The notes under the pieces are model-generated. The model ran no database searches. It saw only the letters and a list, made by a program, of their open reading frames with translations, and was not told the DNA's origin. This document shows, in pieces, positions 42,514 through 54,440 of a DNA stretch of 64,000 bases (position 1 is the stretch's first letter; every line of letters starts with the position of its first letter). The position numbers and the translations under genes are program-made. Source of the DNA: Cricetomys ansorgei (lineage: Eukaryota > Chordata > Mammalia > Rodentia > Nesomyidae); NCBI GenBank assembly GCA_026225945.1, contig JAMJFZ010001133.1, positions 10,537,501-10,601,500 on the forward strand, in the 5' to 3' direction.

Positions 42514-42817
42514 AGTCATGTGCGCACAGATGCATGTGTGTGTGCTGATGTGTACAAGCCAGAGGTCAGACAACATCAGGTATACTTCTTCAGGTCGACA
42601 TGCACCTTGGTTTTTGAGATATGCTCTCTCACTGTTACCTGGAATACACCAATTTGCCAAGCTGGCTAGCCAACAAGCCCCAGGGATTTGCCTATCTCTG
42701 CCCACCCACCACTAAGATTAAAAGTGTGTGCCATATCACCAGGCTCACTTTATTTTTACTGTGGGTGCTGGGAATGGAACCCAGGTCCTTTTTCCCATTG
42801 AGCTGTCTGCCCAGTCT
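42514..42817 (-). repeat. B4 SINE, near full length
   Basis: Plus-strand reading: 'agccagaggtcagacaacat', 'ttggtttttgagatatgctc', 'caagctggctagccaacaag', 'ctatctctgcccaccc', 'gtgggtgctgggaatggaacc', 'cattgagctgtctgcccag' in reverse B4 order. Confidence 0.85.
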
Positions 42818-43496
42818 GCATGGTTTTCTGCAGGACATCACGGATACCGAAGCCAACAGACATGCTGGATGTTCAGCCACCTCTGTCCAGACTGGCTAAT
42901 GCGTATCAAGACTGCTCCCATCAATTCTGCCAAGCTTAACACCTAGTTTTATACTTCTCTCCAACAGTGGAATTTCATAAACATAACTCAGATAACAAAG
43001 GCTAGATAAAAATAAATGCCCTGGTAGCACAGAGCTGGGGACCCAAGCTGCCATTGGCAAAATCATTTCCCATCATTCCCCACTGTGAAAGGAGGCCTCA
43101 CCGGTGTCAATCTTCTAATAATGTCTTCTGAGATCTTGACCGTAAAAGAGTCCCCATCATCCCTCTTTGTTTGGAGAGCAAACTTGGGCACCTACTCCAA
43201 AACCCCTGTTTAAGGATGTCAGGAGCTCCCACAACTAACAGGAAGGGAAAGGATTCGATCTCTCCTCCTTCAAATTGCCCATTCGTGCAACCCACCCCTC
43301 ACCTTGCCAAACTCAGAACTTCTTTGTTTTTTCCAATCTGTCCTTTCTTAGGACTGAAGTTCCGCCCCCTCTGGCTGGCTTTGTCTGTCATTTTCATCAT
43401 GATTAGACAAAGGCTACTCCTTTTTTTTTCTTTTAGAATAATTTCAGAAGTACTTCTGAGACCGTCCTAGTGCATCCTATCAAAAGGCACGACACG
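42818..43496. other. Unassigned DNA
   Basis: No SINE seen. The 99-codon frame (43171-43470) has no domain. Confidence 0.4.
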
Positions 43497-43650
43497 GCTG
43501 GGCACGGTGGCGCACGTCTTTAATCCCAGCACTCGGGAGACAGGGGCAGGCAGATCTCTGTGAGTTCAAGGCCATCCTGGTCTATGTAGTGAGTTCCAGA
43601 ATAGCCAAGGCTACAAAGAGAGACCCTGTCTCAAAGACAAAAACAAACAC
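43497..43650 (+). repeat. B1 SINE, full length
   Basis: 'ggctgggcacggtggcgcac', 'tctttaatcccagcactcgg', 'cagatctctgtgagttc', 'aaggccatcctggtctatg', 'gagaccctgtctcaaagac' plus an A-rich tail. Confidence 0.92.
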
Positions 43651-43889
43651 ACAAAAGAGAAGCACATGAAGGTGGCGAAATCAAGTTGGATCATTTGGCT
43701 AAAGTAACATCTTCCACATTCCCCTGTTATCAAGTTATTAAATTTGTGCCTGTAATTAAAAAGTCGTTTGTGGGTAGATATTTTGAAGCTCTGTAAATGC
43801 TTTGATCCTCATCAAATATTCACTTACCAGCTCCGCACACACCGATGATTCCATAAGCCTATCGCTCCCTTTTACACTTACCACTGGGT
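43651..43889. other. Unassigned DNA
   Basis: Nothing recognised. Confidence 0.4.
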
Positions 43890-44200
43890 CTCAATAGTGC
43901 ACTCATCTCGATCCTCATTTATTTCTTTTATCAACTTCTGTATCAGTGTTGACTTAGGGACTCATATTTTACTAAATTGGTTATAATCCATTACAATATC
44001 TATTATGATGATCACTTCTACCAATTTGGCTAGTAGGAGCCCATCAATCAGAAAATCAATCAATCAGGTCCACGCCCCTTTGATCCTTTGACAATTTCCT
44101 CCACTTAACTCAAAACGTTAGTCTAGGTTCATGTGGTATTTTCCTTGCCTCAACCTAAGAGCACAGCCACTCCTCCCAGTCGTGACCTACACTTTCCAAG
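43890..44200 (+). repeat. Ancient interspersed repeat (L1M-like)
   Basis: 'gacttagggactcatatttta', 'ggttataatccattacaa', 'atttggctagtaggagccc', 'gtggtattttccttgcctc' match a mammal-wide repeat that I associate with old L1M 3' sequence. Family and orientation are uncertain. Confidence 0.45.
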
Positions 44201-45239
44201 GCTATGATGTGAAGACATTCACGGGTGCAATGTCAATTTAACTATCAGTCTCTTCAATCTAGAATGGAGACATCAATCTACAGAAAAAGCCAAAGGATGT
44301 ACTCATTCCTAGGATCATCAGAGCTTTGTGCTTTGTTACCTGGTCACACAGCTGAGCTCTGAAGGTCACAGGGCAGCTAAAGGTCAGACAGGAGTTAGGT
44401 TAACTAAGAACATAGAGATCAGAGTCCCAGAGCCAGGGAGCAAGATGCTGAGGCCAAGACAGCATGCCAGCTAGTCTGTACCGGGGGGGCCAAGTGTAGC
44501 AAAGGTTCATTTCAGACTAGTATCCCCAGGAGTATGATAAGTTCCCTCAAAATTATTCACCATATGCAGCTTACTCCCTCCCCCCAACAGCATGTGGTCC
44601 CATTTTACACACAGTTGCATAGTAACATGTGACTTATCTGCAGGGGAGAAAATATTTTTGTGTTCTTTTCAGAAGAACAACAGAAAAATGAAACATAGAA
44701 GGACTTCCATGTGGTGTTCAGAAGCAAGATATATCTGCTTTCATCCTTAGTCCATGGTAAAAAGCCCACTCTGCTCAGCAGTCCAGCTTCTGGCCTCAGA
44801 TGCCAAGATTGGACCATCGTGACCACAGGGACAGTCACATGACCCCCTTGGTTGTTCTGGATGAGTCAGACTTCCCAGGTTCTTCTCCCGTCAGAAATAT
44901 CAAGGACATTGCTACTCAGCGGCTCCCAGCACAACCCTGTCAGCACAAGCTGTCAACGTAAGTAGGAAAACAAGCAGAATTTTCACCAGAACCTGGAAAT
45001 GCTGTTTGGCAGGGGAAGAGAGTCTGGCTGGCTGTGTGGTTCAGCTGAGTTCACTTGTCTGTGAATACCAACAACCCTGCACCTAAGGAAAGCAGAGCTG
45101 TATCGAGGGCACCCAGAGCCCTTTCAACTAGGCAGGGTGACAAACTCTAGCCAAAGTCCCATGGCATGTAGTCTGTCTGACATGGGACCTGGGAAGTCAG
45201 GCTGACTGTAAGCAAGCTGCCCTCTGACAGGGGGCAGAC
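44201..45239. other. Unassigned DNA
   Basis: G7 near 44484 and C8 near 44579. No repeat body or exon recognised. Confidence 0.4.
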
Positions 45240-45665
45240 CTGCCTATCCTTTTTCACTTTCCTGTTCTCAAACCTACTCCCAAGTTTCCCACACTCATTT
45301 TCCTAGGTCTGGCTGCGGCCACTGCTATTTCCTACACCTTTGTCATGTCCTCTGCCGGGAGGAGCCCTACACTTCTCAGGTGCACAGCTGATGTGGGCTT
45401 CTCTCCATCCCTCTAAGGCACCCCTCACCTGCCCGTGTCTGCCTTCCAAAGCACAATGAAATCAGTCTGGCTTCTGTGTTCCCACAAACTTCCCTAAGCC
45501 CATTAGAGCCCATATCAAACCATGCTGAGGAATGATCTGGACGAATTGCCCCAGAGACATTAGTACAAGGCCCCAGCCCTGTACCTCTGTGAAGTTTCTG
45601 CAGTCACTATAGTACCTGGCACCGGGGGTGAGGGGAGCTTTCAAAACCCATTTGCTGAATTAAGA
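45240..45665 (+). repeat. L2 LINE fragment (ancient)
   Basis: Pyrimidine-rich L2 3' wording, ending with 'tatagtacctggcaccggggg' and 'aacccatttgctgaattaag', which correspond to the L2 terminus. Confidence 0.5.
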
Positions 45666-45911
45666 CTTGTATCAAACAGCAAGAGTTCTTTCTCCTTCCA
45701 CCGAAGCAGAGGCTTATTTTAATTAAAATAAAACTACAATATTAGTGAGTTTTAAAATCATATAGCCATATATAGCTGTATATAATTACAGTGCAATCAA
45801 ACCCCTGATATTTTTAGGTGCCTCCTTCCCTGGAAACCCTCCTTAACTATACTGATGAATTTCTACTTGGTGAGTTTAGTATTTGTGTTTTCTTGTGTGT
45901 TTATATTAGTG
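45666..45911. other. Unassigned AT-rich DNA
   Basis: 'tatatagctgtatataa' near 45771. Nothing else recognised. Confidence 0.4.
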
Positions 45912-46005
45912 AGTGTGTATGCATGTGTGTGTGTGTGTCAGAGACAGAGAGACACAGAGATATGGATACAGAGATGGACACACATAGAGATGGACGCACA
46001 CAGCT
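45912..46005 (+). repeat. TG/CAGAGA-rich low-complexity tract
   Basis: TG run followed by GAGACA/GGACACA units leading into a minus-strand SINE. Confidence 0.75.
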
Positions 46006-46264
46006 GGGGGGGGAGTGCATGCAAACACTTGCTGTACGGAAGGACGACCTGGGGTGTTGGTCTTCCCCTTCCACCTTGCATGAAGCGGGCTCTCAAGGCC
46101 CTGCACATGCCAGGTTCCTTGGTCTTCCCTTCCATCTCCAAAGGAACACTGGAATTACAGACTCATCTCAGTGTGCCAGGCTTTTGCATGGGTTCTAGGG
46201 ATTTGAACTCCAGTCTTCCTGCTTACACAGCAAGCACTTTACCCTCCAAGTCATTTCTTCAGCC
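46006..46264 (-). repeat. B4/B3-type SINE
   Basis: 'ggtgttggtcttccccttcc', 'actggaattacagactcatc', 'gtgtgccaggcttttgcatgg', 'gatttgaactccagtcttcc', 'gcaagcactttaccctcc' follow the reverse order of a tRNA-headed SINE. Confidence 0.7.
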
Positions 46265-46379
46265 TTCTGTTTCCTTTTCAAGAACTTACTTTCTTTTTTC
46301 AAATATATAAGCAGAGTCAGGTAGTAAGTCCCCATTACCTGGCTTAATTCCTGGCCTATACTTCCTCATTCATGTTGAA

Positions 46380-46610
46380 TATCTATTTTCCCTTCGCATA
46401 TTACATTAAAGAAAACCTCAGTCATCATATTCCATCTGTAACTATCGTAGAATTCACCTTAGAAGTTAAAGATGTCTTGGTTCAAATATACAACAATACC
46501 ATGATTATCACATCCAAAAAGTAGTTAACAACCATCCCTAACTTTACCCAATATCCATGAGTGTCGAACATCCATTTTTTCAACTCCTTTGCCCCTCGGT
46601 TTTCAGCAAG
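46380..46610 (+). repeat. Ancient interspersed repeat (L1M-like)
   Basis: 'aataccatgattatcacatcc', 'ccaatatccatgagtgtcg' resemble an old mammal-wide L1 3' region. Highly diverged. Confidence 0.35.
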
Positions 46611-47350
46611 GTCTGAAAACTGTCACTGTCACTTTGTACAACTCACAAACCAGCTGTCTTTAGACATAAAAGTCCCAAGCTCAGACCGGACATAACCACT
46701 ACATTCCTGCATCTCACTTCAATGCACACTTCAATGCACTCATTATTTTCCTTCTCAAAGACTTTATCCCACAAAGACTTCCACATATGAGTTCACACTG
46801 CTGCTACTTCTGAGTCCCTCCTAGCCACTAACAAGCCTTTTTTTTTTTTTTTTCTAGGCTTAGTACATGTTTTTCTTCCTCTTGCAACTCAAGTTCTCAC
46901 TCTCCACGAACACAAATGCTTTCACTCTCAATTTTCACTTTTAAAATAAAAGTATGGATAAGGGGGAAAAGTCATTTATCAACACTTCCGGAACAAGTAA
47001 GAAATACATAACTATAATGCATGTCTTTGTATATTTAACTGAGCATGCAAATGAATACACACAAGTAAATGTTCCCATCAGCAGTAGCCCATGTCAGTAC
47101 AGCTCAAGGGAGGAATGGGCTCCTCGGCTGACACTGGGATTAATGTTCAGACTCAAGAGCAAGCGTGTAAGCTCACGTCTTAGTGACTGTAGACATGCAT
47201 AAAATACTCCTCGACCTGGAACAGAAAACATATACAAACTGTAAATGTATCCAATTTATAGTTGAGATATTTCTGGGAAAGGTGAAAATATTTATATGTG
47301 GCAATTTTACCATTAGAGAGATATTAAAATAAATATTTTGTGAAATTAAA
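46611..47350. other. Unassigned DNA
   Basis: T16 at about 46838-46853. The 82-codon frame (46954-47202) has no domain. Confidence 0.4.
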
Positions 47351-47398
47351 ATTTATATATATAATATATATATTATATATATATATACACACATATAT
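47351..47398 (+). repeat. (TA)n AT-rich palindromic tract
   Basis: TATATA blocks arranged nearly symmetrically, capable of cruciform extrusion. Confidence 0.9.
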
Positions 47399-47409
47399 TC
47401 CTTTAAAAA

Positions 47410-47550
47410 TATGTGCATGGAATGGGAGGCTGTGTGAACATGAGTGCAGGTGCCCTCAGAGGCCAGAAAAGTTCATCAGGTCTCTGGAAGCCCCCATGGG
47501 GTACTGGGAACCAGTGTCTGCTCTTAACTGCGGAGCTATCTCTCTAGCCT
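47410..47550 (-). repeat. B2 SINE
   Basis: Reverse complement: 'ggctagagagatagctccgc', 'agttaagagcagacactgg', 'ttcccagtaccccatgg', 'ttctggcctctgagggcacc'. Confidence 0.85.
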
Positions 47551-47843
47551 CAAATTAAATTCTTAACAGTGCAAAAACTATCCTGTTGAATTTTGCACTT
47601 TAATATAATAGGTTTTCCCACCAAATATGTAAATGTTGCCACATGTGCACATGTCAGTTTAAATATAGAAAGTATATACCAGTTCATAATGCCTGAAAAG
47701 CAGGTGACAGAAAAGCATGCACCAACTACAAATATCATAAATGTTTACTAAAAAGCCAATCTGTAACATTCTGGTTTACTAACTTTATTTCTTGTTATTT
47801 CATTGATATTTGTAAAGAATAACTCTTAATAAGCAACCGTAGT
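47551..47843. other. AT-rich unassigned DNA
   Basis: Nothing recognised. Confidence 0.4.
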
Positions 47844-48012
47844 GGGCCGGCAAGATGGCTAAGCAGGTGAAGGCCCTTCCCACCAAGCCTGTGGATCTGA
47901 GTTGGAGCCCCAGGACCTACGTGGTAGGAGGACAGAATCAACTTCCTACAGCTGTCTTCTGACCTCTGTGGTGAAGGCACACCAAAATAAGTAAAGTATA
48001 ATTTTAAAATCT
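47844..48012 (+). repeat. B3 SINE
   Basis: 'gggccggcaagatggctaag', 'gtgaaggcccttcccacc', 'gatctgagttggagcccc', 'ggacagaatcaacttcctac', 'agctgtcttctgacctctg'. Short non-CA tail. Confidence 0.85.
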
Positions 48013-48103
48013 AAATAAAAATGGGGTGCCGAATAGGTTAAACATAAGACCAGGTTTCTCTCTGTTTGCTGATACTTTCGCGTACTACAAAAGGCTGAAT
48101 TGC

Positions 48104-48230
48104 AGCTAGGCGTGGTAGCGCCCACTTTTAAATACAGCACTCAGGAGGCAGAAGCAGGTGGATCTCTGTGAGTTCCGGCACAGCCAGGAGTACATAGTAA
48201 GATCCTGTCTCAGGAAAAAAGAAAGAAGAG
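48104..48230 (+). repeat. B1 SINE
   Basis: 'agctaggcgtggtagcgccc', 'aggaggcagaagcaggtgg', 'atctctgtgagttccg', 'taagatcctgtctcagg' and an A-rich tail, with an internal deletion in the middle. Confidence 0.85.
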
Positions 48231-49160
48231 AGAAAAATGCTATACTACAATGGCTACAAATTACGAGTATCCAGCCAAATTAACCTAGCTATACAGTATT
48301 CCCAGGATTGTTTGTTTGCTTTTTGTCAGCTACGCAAAACAACTTTATCCTACATCCAGGATCACCAGGAAATGTAGGGGTTCCTTACTCAAAACTGGCT
48401 CTGAAGTGTTGCTCACGTGTTCTCTTGGGAAAGACACCCACATGAAAAACATCTCTTGCGTGTTTGCTGCTTGCTGCTGCTGGACATGAGAAATCAGGAG
48501 AGGGGTCTGTCTACTTCAATACAAGGGTAGGAAGCTGAAGAGACACAAATCATCGAGCTGAACCAATTCCCTGGGTTCAATCCCTTCCCGATGCCACGAA
48601 AGAAAGTGCCCCTGTAAGCCCAGATGCCACCCCCACTGCCTCCCAAGTCGCGATTCCCTCCATCCTGGGCTGCTGTGGGCTCTAGCAGGCAAAACCATTA
48701 GAGCTGGCTGACACCCTACGGCGCAGGAAATGAATCACCGCTTTCCTCAACTGAAACTGCGGGCAGGTTTTAAGGAAGCAGAGCACAGTGGACCAAATTG
48801 AGTCAGTAGCACTTAGCTGGTAAAGAAGTGTCCGGGGACTGTGACCAACAACAGAGGATTAGTGCTCAGAATCTGCTTTTTCCACTCCCAGAGCAGATCT
48901 TTAGCAAGCACGGCCACGTCCATGTGGCTACACAGACCACCGACGGGACCCTGCGAGGACCCTCAGGTCGCACTGGGCACCTGAGCCGGTGAGGCTCACC
49001 TGCGGGCTATCCAGAGTTCCAGGCTCAGGCTGCCTTCGGTTTTCAGAGGAAGTATAAAAAGGGTCTGTTTCCTCCACCTTTCCCAAATTTAAAAGTTCTA
49101 CATTTTGTTCTCAAAATGGGGATTTGTTTCATGTGAACTGAGGTCTTAGATCTTAATAGA
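48231..49160. other. Unassigned repeat-free DNA
   Basis: Moderately GC-rich. It includes two CACCTG motifs (48978-48983 and 48997-49002) in a small CpG-containing patch. No coding exon supported. Confidence 0.4.
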
Positions 49161-49560
49161 AAGCAAGAATGGAAATTAAGGGGAAGGCCATTATGTTTGA
49201 TTTGCTTTACTACAACCTGAAAGCAAACATTTGTGTAGCTCATAGTAGTGTTTTCTTAAACATGGGCTATTGTCTTCCTCCTGAAGCTGCTTCTCCGTTT
49301 ATACATTTACTTGTCTGCTGCCAACACAAACAACTAATTTCTAAAACTAAAGCTAGGTTTAGGTGCAGCTTTATGTTTTATGCGCATTCTCAATACAGAC
49401 CTTTAAAATCTGATTTGCAGAATATTTCCTGAGAAAACAATCAGGTGTTTCCTATGTGACAAACCAAAGCATTTGCAATTAGAAAGAAGTCTCTTCTACA
49501 ATTTCGTTGAGAAATCTACAAAATACATCTAAGTCAACAGATGAGAGAAACTGGTCTCAT
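49161..49560. promoter_or_regulatory. Candidate conserved non-coding element
   Basis: About 400 bp without repeats, with 'gcatttgcaattag'-type and 'caactaatttctaaaac'-type homeodomain/POU-like words. The 87-codon plus-strand frame (49169-49432) has no domain. Function and conservation are untested. Confidence 0.3.
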
Positions 49561-49699
49561 CTAATTTTCAAGTTCTACAAAGCTACAGTTAAACGTTTCT
49601 AAGTCAGAGCTAGAACTCTGGTAGAGTAATAAACGTCCTGGGTTCGCACAGGAGCAGAACAGGTTCTGTAAGCACACCACATAATATCTGAGGTCATTA

Positions 49700-49845
49700 G
49701 TTCACGTTTGAGAAGAAAACTGCCTGGCTCAGTTGCCACCGAGACCGGTTTGATCCCCAGGATCTGTGACAGAGAGAACTGAGTTCTCTGCCTTCCAAAT
49801 GCGCACTGTGGGACACACACACACACCACTAAATAAATGTAGGAA
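49700..49845 (+). repeat. B3-related SINE
   Basis: 'ctgcctggctcagttgcc', 'gaccggtttgatccccagg', 'agagagaactgagttctctg', 'ggacacacacacacacc', 'actaaataaatgtagg'. The 5' head is decayed. Confidence 0.7.
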
Positions 49846-50154
49846 AAAAATAGATTTTTCGCCTTCTTAGGTAAGGTGTGTGTGACGTTTCTAGGGTTTC
49901 TAACAGGTCACTTCACAAAGTAATATATGCAAATACCCCAGAGAAACAAACCTGAAGAGCCCACTGACTCCCACCTGTAAATATCCTTAACAGGGAGAGC
50001 AATGACAATCACAGGGAACCTTTCTTCATTTCACAGCTAGACATTTGCCAAGAAAGCTGGCCTCTCACCAGCTACAACTTGTACATCTAAACATTTAAGG
50101 GCTAGTTCTTTCCTATTTTTCCTAATGTGTTCAGTCTTCTAAAGTATCAGTCAT
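49846..50154. other. Unassigned DNA
   Basis: Nothing recognised. Confidence 0.4.
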
Positions 50155-50236
50155 GGGCTGGGGAAGAGGGTGGAGACAGAGCACCTAGCATACATGAGGC
50201 CCTTCCTGGAAATAGTAAGAGCAGCAGCAGCAAAAA
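50155..50236 (+). repeat. ID-like SINE
   Basis: 'gggctggggaagagggtgg', 'agagcacctagcatacatgagg' with an AGC-rich then A-rich tail. Confidence 0.65.
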
Positions 50237-50261
50237 ATTACGAATATAAACTATGGAAAAA

Positions 50262-50410
50262 GATGTCCTGGGTTCAAGTAAGAGGTCTGTCTGCCACTTA
50301 CTAGCTGTGGAACCTCAGTCAAAACACACTGCCTTTCTTGTGCCTTAGTTTCCCCAGCTGAAAACATCCCTACCTCCCCGATAGGTAATTTGAAAATTAG
50401 AGTATGTATT
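50262..50410 (+). repeat. MIR SINE, head and core
   Basis: 'ctgggttcaagtaagaggtc', 'gccacttactagctgtggaacc', 'gccttagtttccccagctg', 'ctacctccccgataggt' are a clear MIR match. Confidence 0.8.
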
Positions 50411-50614
50411 AGGTTATCTTTATCTGATGCTGTGGATGTGTACCACTTCTCTTCCTAACAAGCCTACATTATTCTCATATCCCTTAGGAAAAATACTTGG
50501 TTTGGTTTAAATATTACGCCCTGAATACAGGACCCTATCCTTCCCTGGTGTGTCCTCCTAGACTTTGTATGTGGGACTAGAGAGAATTTGATCAGCATGG
50601 GACCCTCCCTGGGT

Positions 50615-50697
50615 TGCTCTGAAGATGAAATGAGTCACTGGGTGTTTTATTGCTTAGCACAGTGTCTATCATTTTATAAATACCACATGAGTATTAA
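50615..50697 (+). repeat. MIR SINE, 3' half
   Basis: 'gaagatgaaatgagtcact', 'gcttagcacagtgtctatc', 'ataaataccacatgagtatt' match the MIR 3' part. Together with the copy 200 bp upstream, this may be one element split by later sequence. Confidence 0.6.
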
Positions 50698-52160
50698 CTG
50701 ATCCACAGCTGAGGATCGGGCATTAGAACTACAACTGTGATTGTCTTCCTGAAAGACTGCTACTCTATCCCAATGCAGAAGAATGAGTTCTTACCAAAAC
50801 AAGAGTATATACCATTGAAATGGTTTCAAAAAGCTCTGATTCATTCCTGTGAAAATGTATGTTATAGCCCACTGCACCAGCAGAACTGCCCAATACTCTC
50901 CAGCTCCAAAGTCCAAAGTCTTATCCAATAAGAGTCACTTCCAATCCAGGTCCCATGCTAAACTTCAGCCACTGAAGTCTCATCTCAGACAGAAATCAAT
51001 TTAATTATACACATCCGATACCGTAGTGGATATTCATTTCATATTTTCCTTTCTCAGCTCTCACAGTCTACTCACTCACAGACACATTAATCTCTTGCAT
51101 TTTGTTACATATAATCCTGTTCCCACAGTTCTAATTTTAGATGTAGTTAGTCCACCAGAATTAATCTTTTCCCATATAAAGACTGGTCACGGCTACCATC
51201 TAATAGTTCCCCCTAAATCTTTCTCCCCTCATAGAGAAACATGGGCCATGTTATTAACCAGCCCTTTTGTTCTGAAACTACTTCAGCTAAGGGAGAAATG
51301 CCTTCCCTACTCATCCTCAGAACTGAAGATTACAGCACACTTAAGTTTACAACTCATCAGCACCCTTGGGAACCAGTTACACGGCAGTGGTCTTTAGCCA
51401 TTATTTGAAAAACACACAATGGTTTTAAGGAAAAAGTACTTCTAGTATCAAAGGAAATCTTTTGGGCTAAAACTCTGAATCCCAGCTGAGGGACAGACTT
51501 AACTTTAAGCTTCTCATAGTGCCTGCCCGTTGCTAAGTTTACAGACAAGATGTTTTTCAGAAACACTGGCAGCTGGATATACTGTAGAGAGAAACACTGA
51601 AAGACAGTCATCTTCTGGACACATAATGATGAGGTGCTCAGAACTGATTTCCTGGCTTCTTAAAGCTTTTGTTTTTCAGTCTTGTGCAGTGGTCCCCCAA
51701 GCAAAGACACCGAATCTCAAACAGGAACATGTCACTCAGTCCATTCCACTCCATGGAACCTCAAAACACTAAACGCTCCTCAGTATTACATAAATAACCC
51801 AACCTTAAAAGACAGTTTCTCTTGAGTTACAGAGTACACCTTTCTCCTAATTACAGCAGAGAAGGAGTTCTAGGTTCTGCGACTAAGCAGAAGTTTTCTC
51901 TGACTAGCAAGCATGACTAAGCCACACTGAGGAAGATGGGGAGAGGTATGGAGTTAAGTGGGCTCAGCCAGCAGGGAAGGCCTCTCCTCCAGTCTTCCCA
52001 TCACTGGTTTAGCTCATGCTGATACCCAGCGTAACAAGATGAAAAGCAGAACTACACAAAAGATGAAATGGCACCGCTTTGCCAAAGTGACACCTAAGCC
52101 AGGTCTGGAAAGAAAAGAAAACAAAATGCAAATATACTAGAAGTCTGTGTGCTTAACACG
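50698..52160. other. Unassigned repeat-free DNA
   Basis: About 1.5 kb without a recognised SINE. The 123-codon frame (51026-51397) has no domain. Confidence 0.4.
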
Positions 52161-52275
52161 GATGGAGCTGCTGATGCAGCTCCGTGCTGGAGTGTTTGCC
52201 TAGTACGCGTGAGGCCCAGTATGCCCAGCATGTTCAATCCTCAGTGCTGAAAAACAGAACCAAAAAAAAACAACC
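52161..52275 (+). repeat. ID-like SINE
   Basis: 'gtgctggagtgtttgcctag', 'tacgcgtgaggcccag', 'gttcaatcctcagtgctg' (B box) and an A-rich tail. Confidence 0.7.
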
Positions 52276-52583
52276 AAACTTCTGGGTGTTTTGCAAAACC
52301 ATTTTGTAAGTCTGAAAGTGTCCTGAAATAAAGAACACCAATATTTAACTAGCGATTAGACCAGTATCTGCCAGGACTGCGGGTCCTCGGAGTGCTGATG
52401 TTCCTGATAAGGTTTGAAACTTCCTTTTCTGTCTCATCCTCCAACCTTCCCCTCCCTCTACCTAATCAGTACGCTCACTCACACTATTAGAAATAAGACT
52501 AACTCAAACATTCTGAGCATTTCCAACTCTTTCTGGGCAAAACTCTATTTTAAAAAATGGGGTTGGGGTGGGGTCCTGGAGTT

Positions 52584-52650
52584 GGAGTTCTAGGTCTCCT
52601 AGATGTTAGGCAAACACTCTACCACTGTGCTACCTCCTAGCGCTATGGCT
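52584..52650 (-). repeat. ID-like SINE head
   Basis: Reverse complement: 'gctaggaggtagcacagtgg', 'tagagtgtttgcctaacatc', 'taggagacctagaactcc'. Confidence 0.6.
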
Positions 52651-52901
52651 TTTAAAGAAATAACTACAGTCAGAAATATCTGGCATTTTTCAAATCATTT
52701 ACTTTTCTGGCTCTCCCCCCATCCCCACCCCTCAGAAAGGGTTTATTCTTGTTGCTTATAAAAACACAACAAAATAAACCATAAAACTAACTGCAGAATC
52801 AATTGTGGAAATAAACACATAGATGCCAATATACACAATTTTAAAGTCTGCAAAATTATGCTTCCATTACATAGCACATTCACCTCTGGATAGTGCAATT
52901 G

Positions 52902-52952
52902 TGGAGAGAGAAAGGAGAGGAGAGAGAGACAGAGAGAGAGAGAGAGAGGGTG
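52902..52952 (+). repeat. (GA)n purine tract
   Basis: GAGAGA-rich, with AGGAGA and GACAGA interruptions. Confidence 0.9.
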
Positions 52953-54042
52953 GTGAGAAATGACAACTTGTTTGACTATGACTCTCCCTCCCTTTTTTTC
53001 TATCCCTCTCTCCTCTCAACTTTCTCTATAGCTTCCATTTTCTGGCACCTGAGTCTAGTTGAGTCTGTGGAACCTCCTTCAGGGCTACAGAATAAGAGCG
53101 CAGGCTACCTCAAAGGGACAGTCATGCTTGAAACCCACACTGCTTCCCCGTCATTTACAAGGGAATGAGATGGCATTGCAGGCAAAAAATCTTACATTCA
53201 ATTTGGAGGAAGCAACAGCTTTAAGAGACTTCTGATTTTGTTTTGTATAGACAGAGACTGCCTAGCTCCTCTGAACAATAAAATAAAAGATGAGGTAGTG
53301 AGAACATACCCGGGCATAAAGGGGCAGAGGGTGGGGTATGAACCCCACACCCCATCATGTGTTCTGGGATGAAACCAGGCCAGTTTGTGCAGCCCAAAGG
53401 CAAATAACACTCTCCTTGTCCCGTTTCATAGTCAACCCTAAAGCAATGAAGGCTAGAAATAAAAAAAAATTTACTCCAGTTTTTAAGAAAAGCCCAATCT
53501 GATCTACTCTCAAAATCTCTAAACCAATGCCAATATCACAACATTCTCCCCTCTCAAACTTTCACATTGTGCAGTCCAATTCCTTCCTAAGAGACAGACC
53601 TTCCTCCACCAAGACCCTTAGCAGACATGTCAGCTCTTTCTCTCCACATGATCTTATGGCTGCCAGCACATGGGTCTTGACCCCCATACTGTATGCTCTG
53701 TTCTGTGCTGGTCAGCATTGAGACGTCAGCTCCTGCAGAGCTGAAACAGACACTACGCTAACCCAACCGCTCAGACACCTCCTTCTTGACTGGCTCCCAC
53801 ATACATCCAGGACACAGCTCAAGTTGACTCATGTGCTGTTCTAGCGGATTTTGAAGGCAGCCCCCAGTTCCTAATGCAGCAATGTTACTTTCTTCAGTAA
53901 ACACTGAGCGGGTCAGCCCGGGAGAGTCACTAAGCTGGGAAAGCACTCGGCCATTTTCAACTCTCTCTTGACGTTGAAAGGAAGTAACATCTATCGGGAA
54001 TGCTCTCTCAAGGGCCAGAACACTCACACATGTCATCCATCA
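52953..54042. other. Unassigned DNA
   Basis: No SINE recognised. Short frames on both strands (53198-53410, 53758-54036) have no domains. Confidence 0.4.
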
Positions 54043-54262
54043 GAATCTGGGGGTATAAGATCAATTGTAGTGTTCTTGCCTAGCATGCATAAATCCCTGT
54101 GTTCCATCCCAGCACTCCATAAGCCAGGTAAGGCGGTCCACACCTGTAATCCCAGCACTTGGGGGATGGAAGGAGGAGGGTCAGAAATTCAAGGTCACCC
54201 TTTACCACATCAGGAGTTTGAGGCTAATCTGAGTGAAAGACCGGTTCAAAACATATAAAATA
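54043..54262 (+). repeat. RSINE1-type SINE
   Basis: ID-like head ('ttcttgcctagcatgcataa', 'gtgttccatcccagcac') joined to a B1-like body ('aagccaggtaaggcggtcc', 'cacctgtaatcccagcactt', 'gagtttgaggctaatctgag'). Confidence 0.85.
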
Positions 54263-54351
54263 GAATATAAAAAGTTACCCCTGGGAAGCCCAGTAAATTG
54301 TAAGCAGCAGACCAAGAATCACAAAATCGAATCATTTTTCATCTTTCAAAG

Positions 54352-54440
54352 GCGGGTTGCAGGGACTGGGGTGGAGTTCTGTGTTGAGCACCTGCCTAGA
54401 GTACATGGGGCCCTGGATTAGACTGACAGCACACACGAGA
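54352..54440 (+). repeat. ID-like SINE fragment
   Basis: 'ggactggggtggagttctgtg', 'gagcacctgcctagagtaca', 'tggggccctggattag'. Diverged. Confidence 0.55.

Noticed and set aside
42079..42705. 208-codon minus-strand frame
   Set aside because: Its middle is a Pro-Ser-Leu run from the purine tract and the rest lies in a B4 SINE and AT-rich DNA.
48935..49025. CpG island promoter
   Set aside because: CpG density rises only over about 90 bp, far below island length, and no transcript features are visible.
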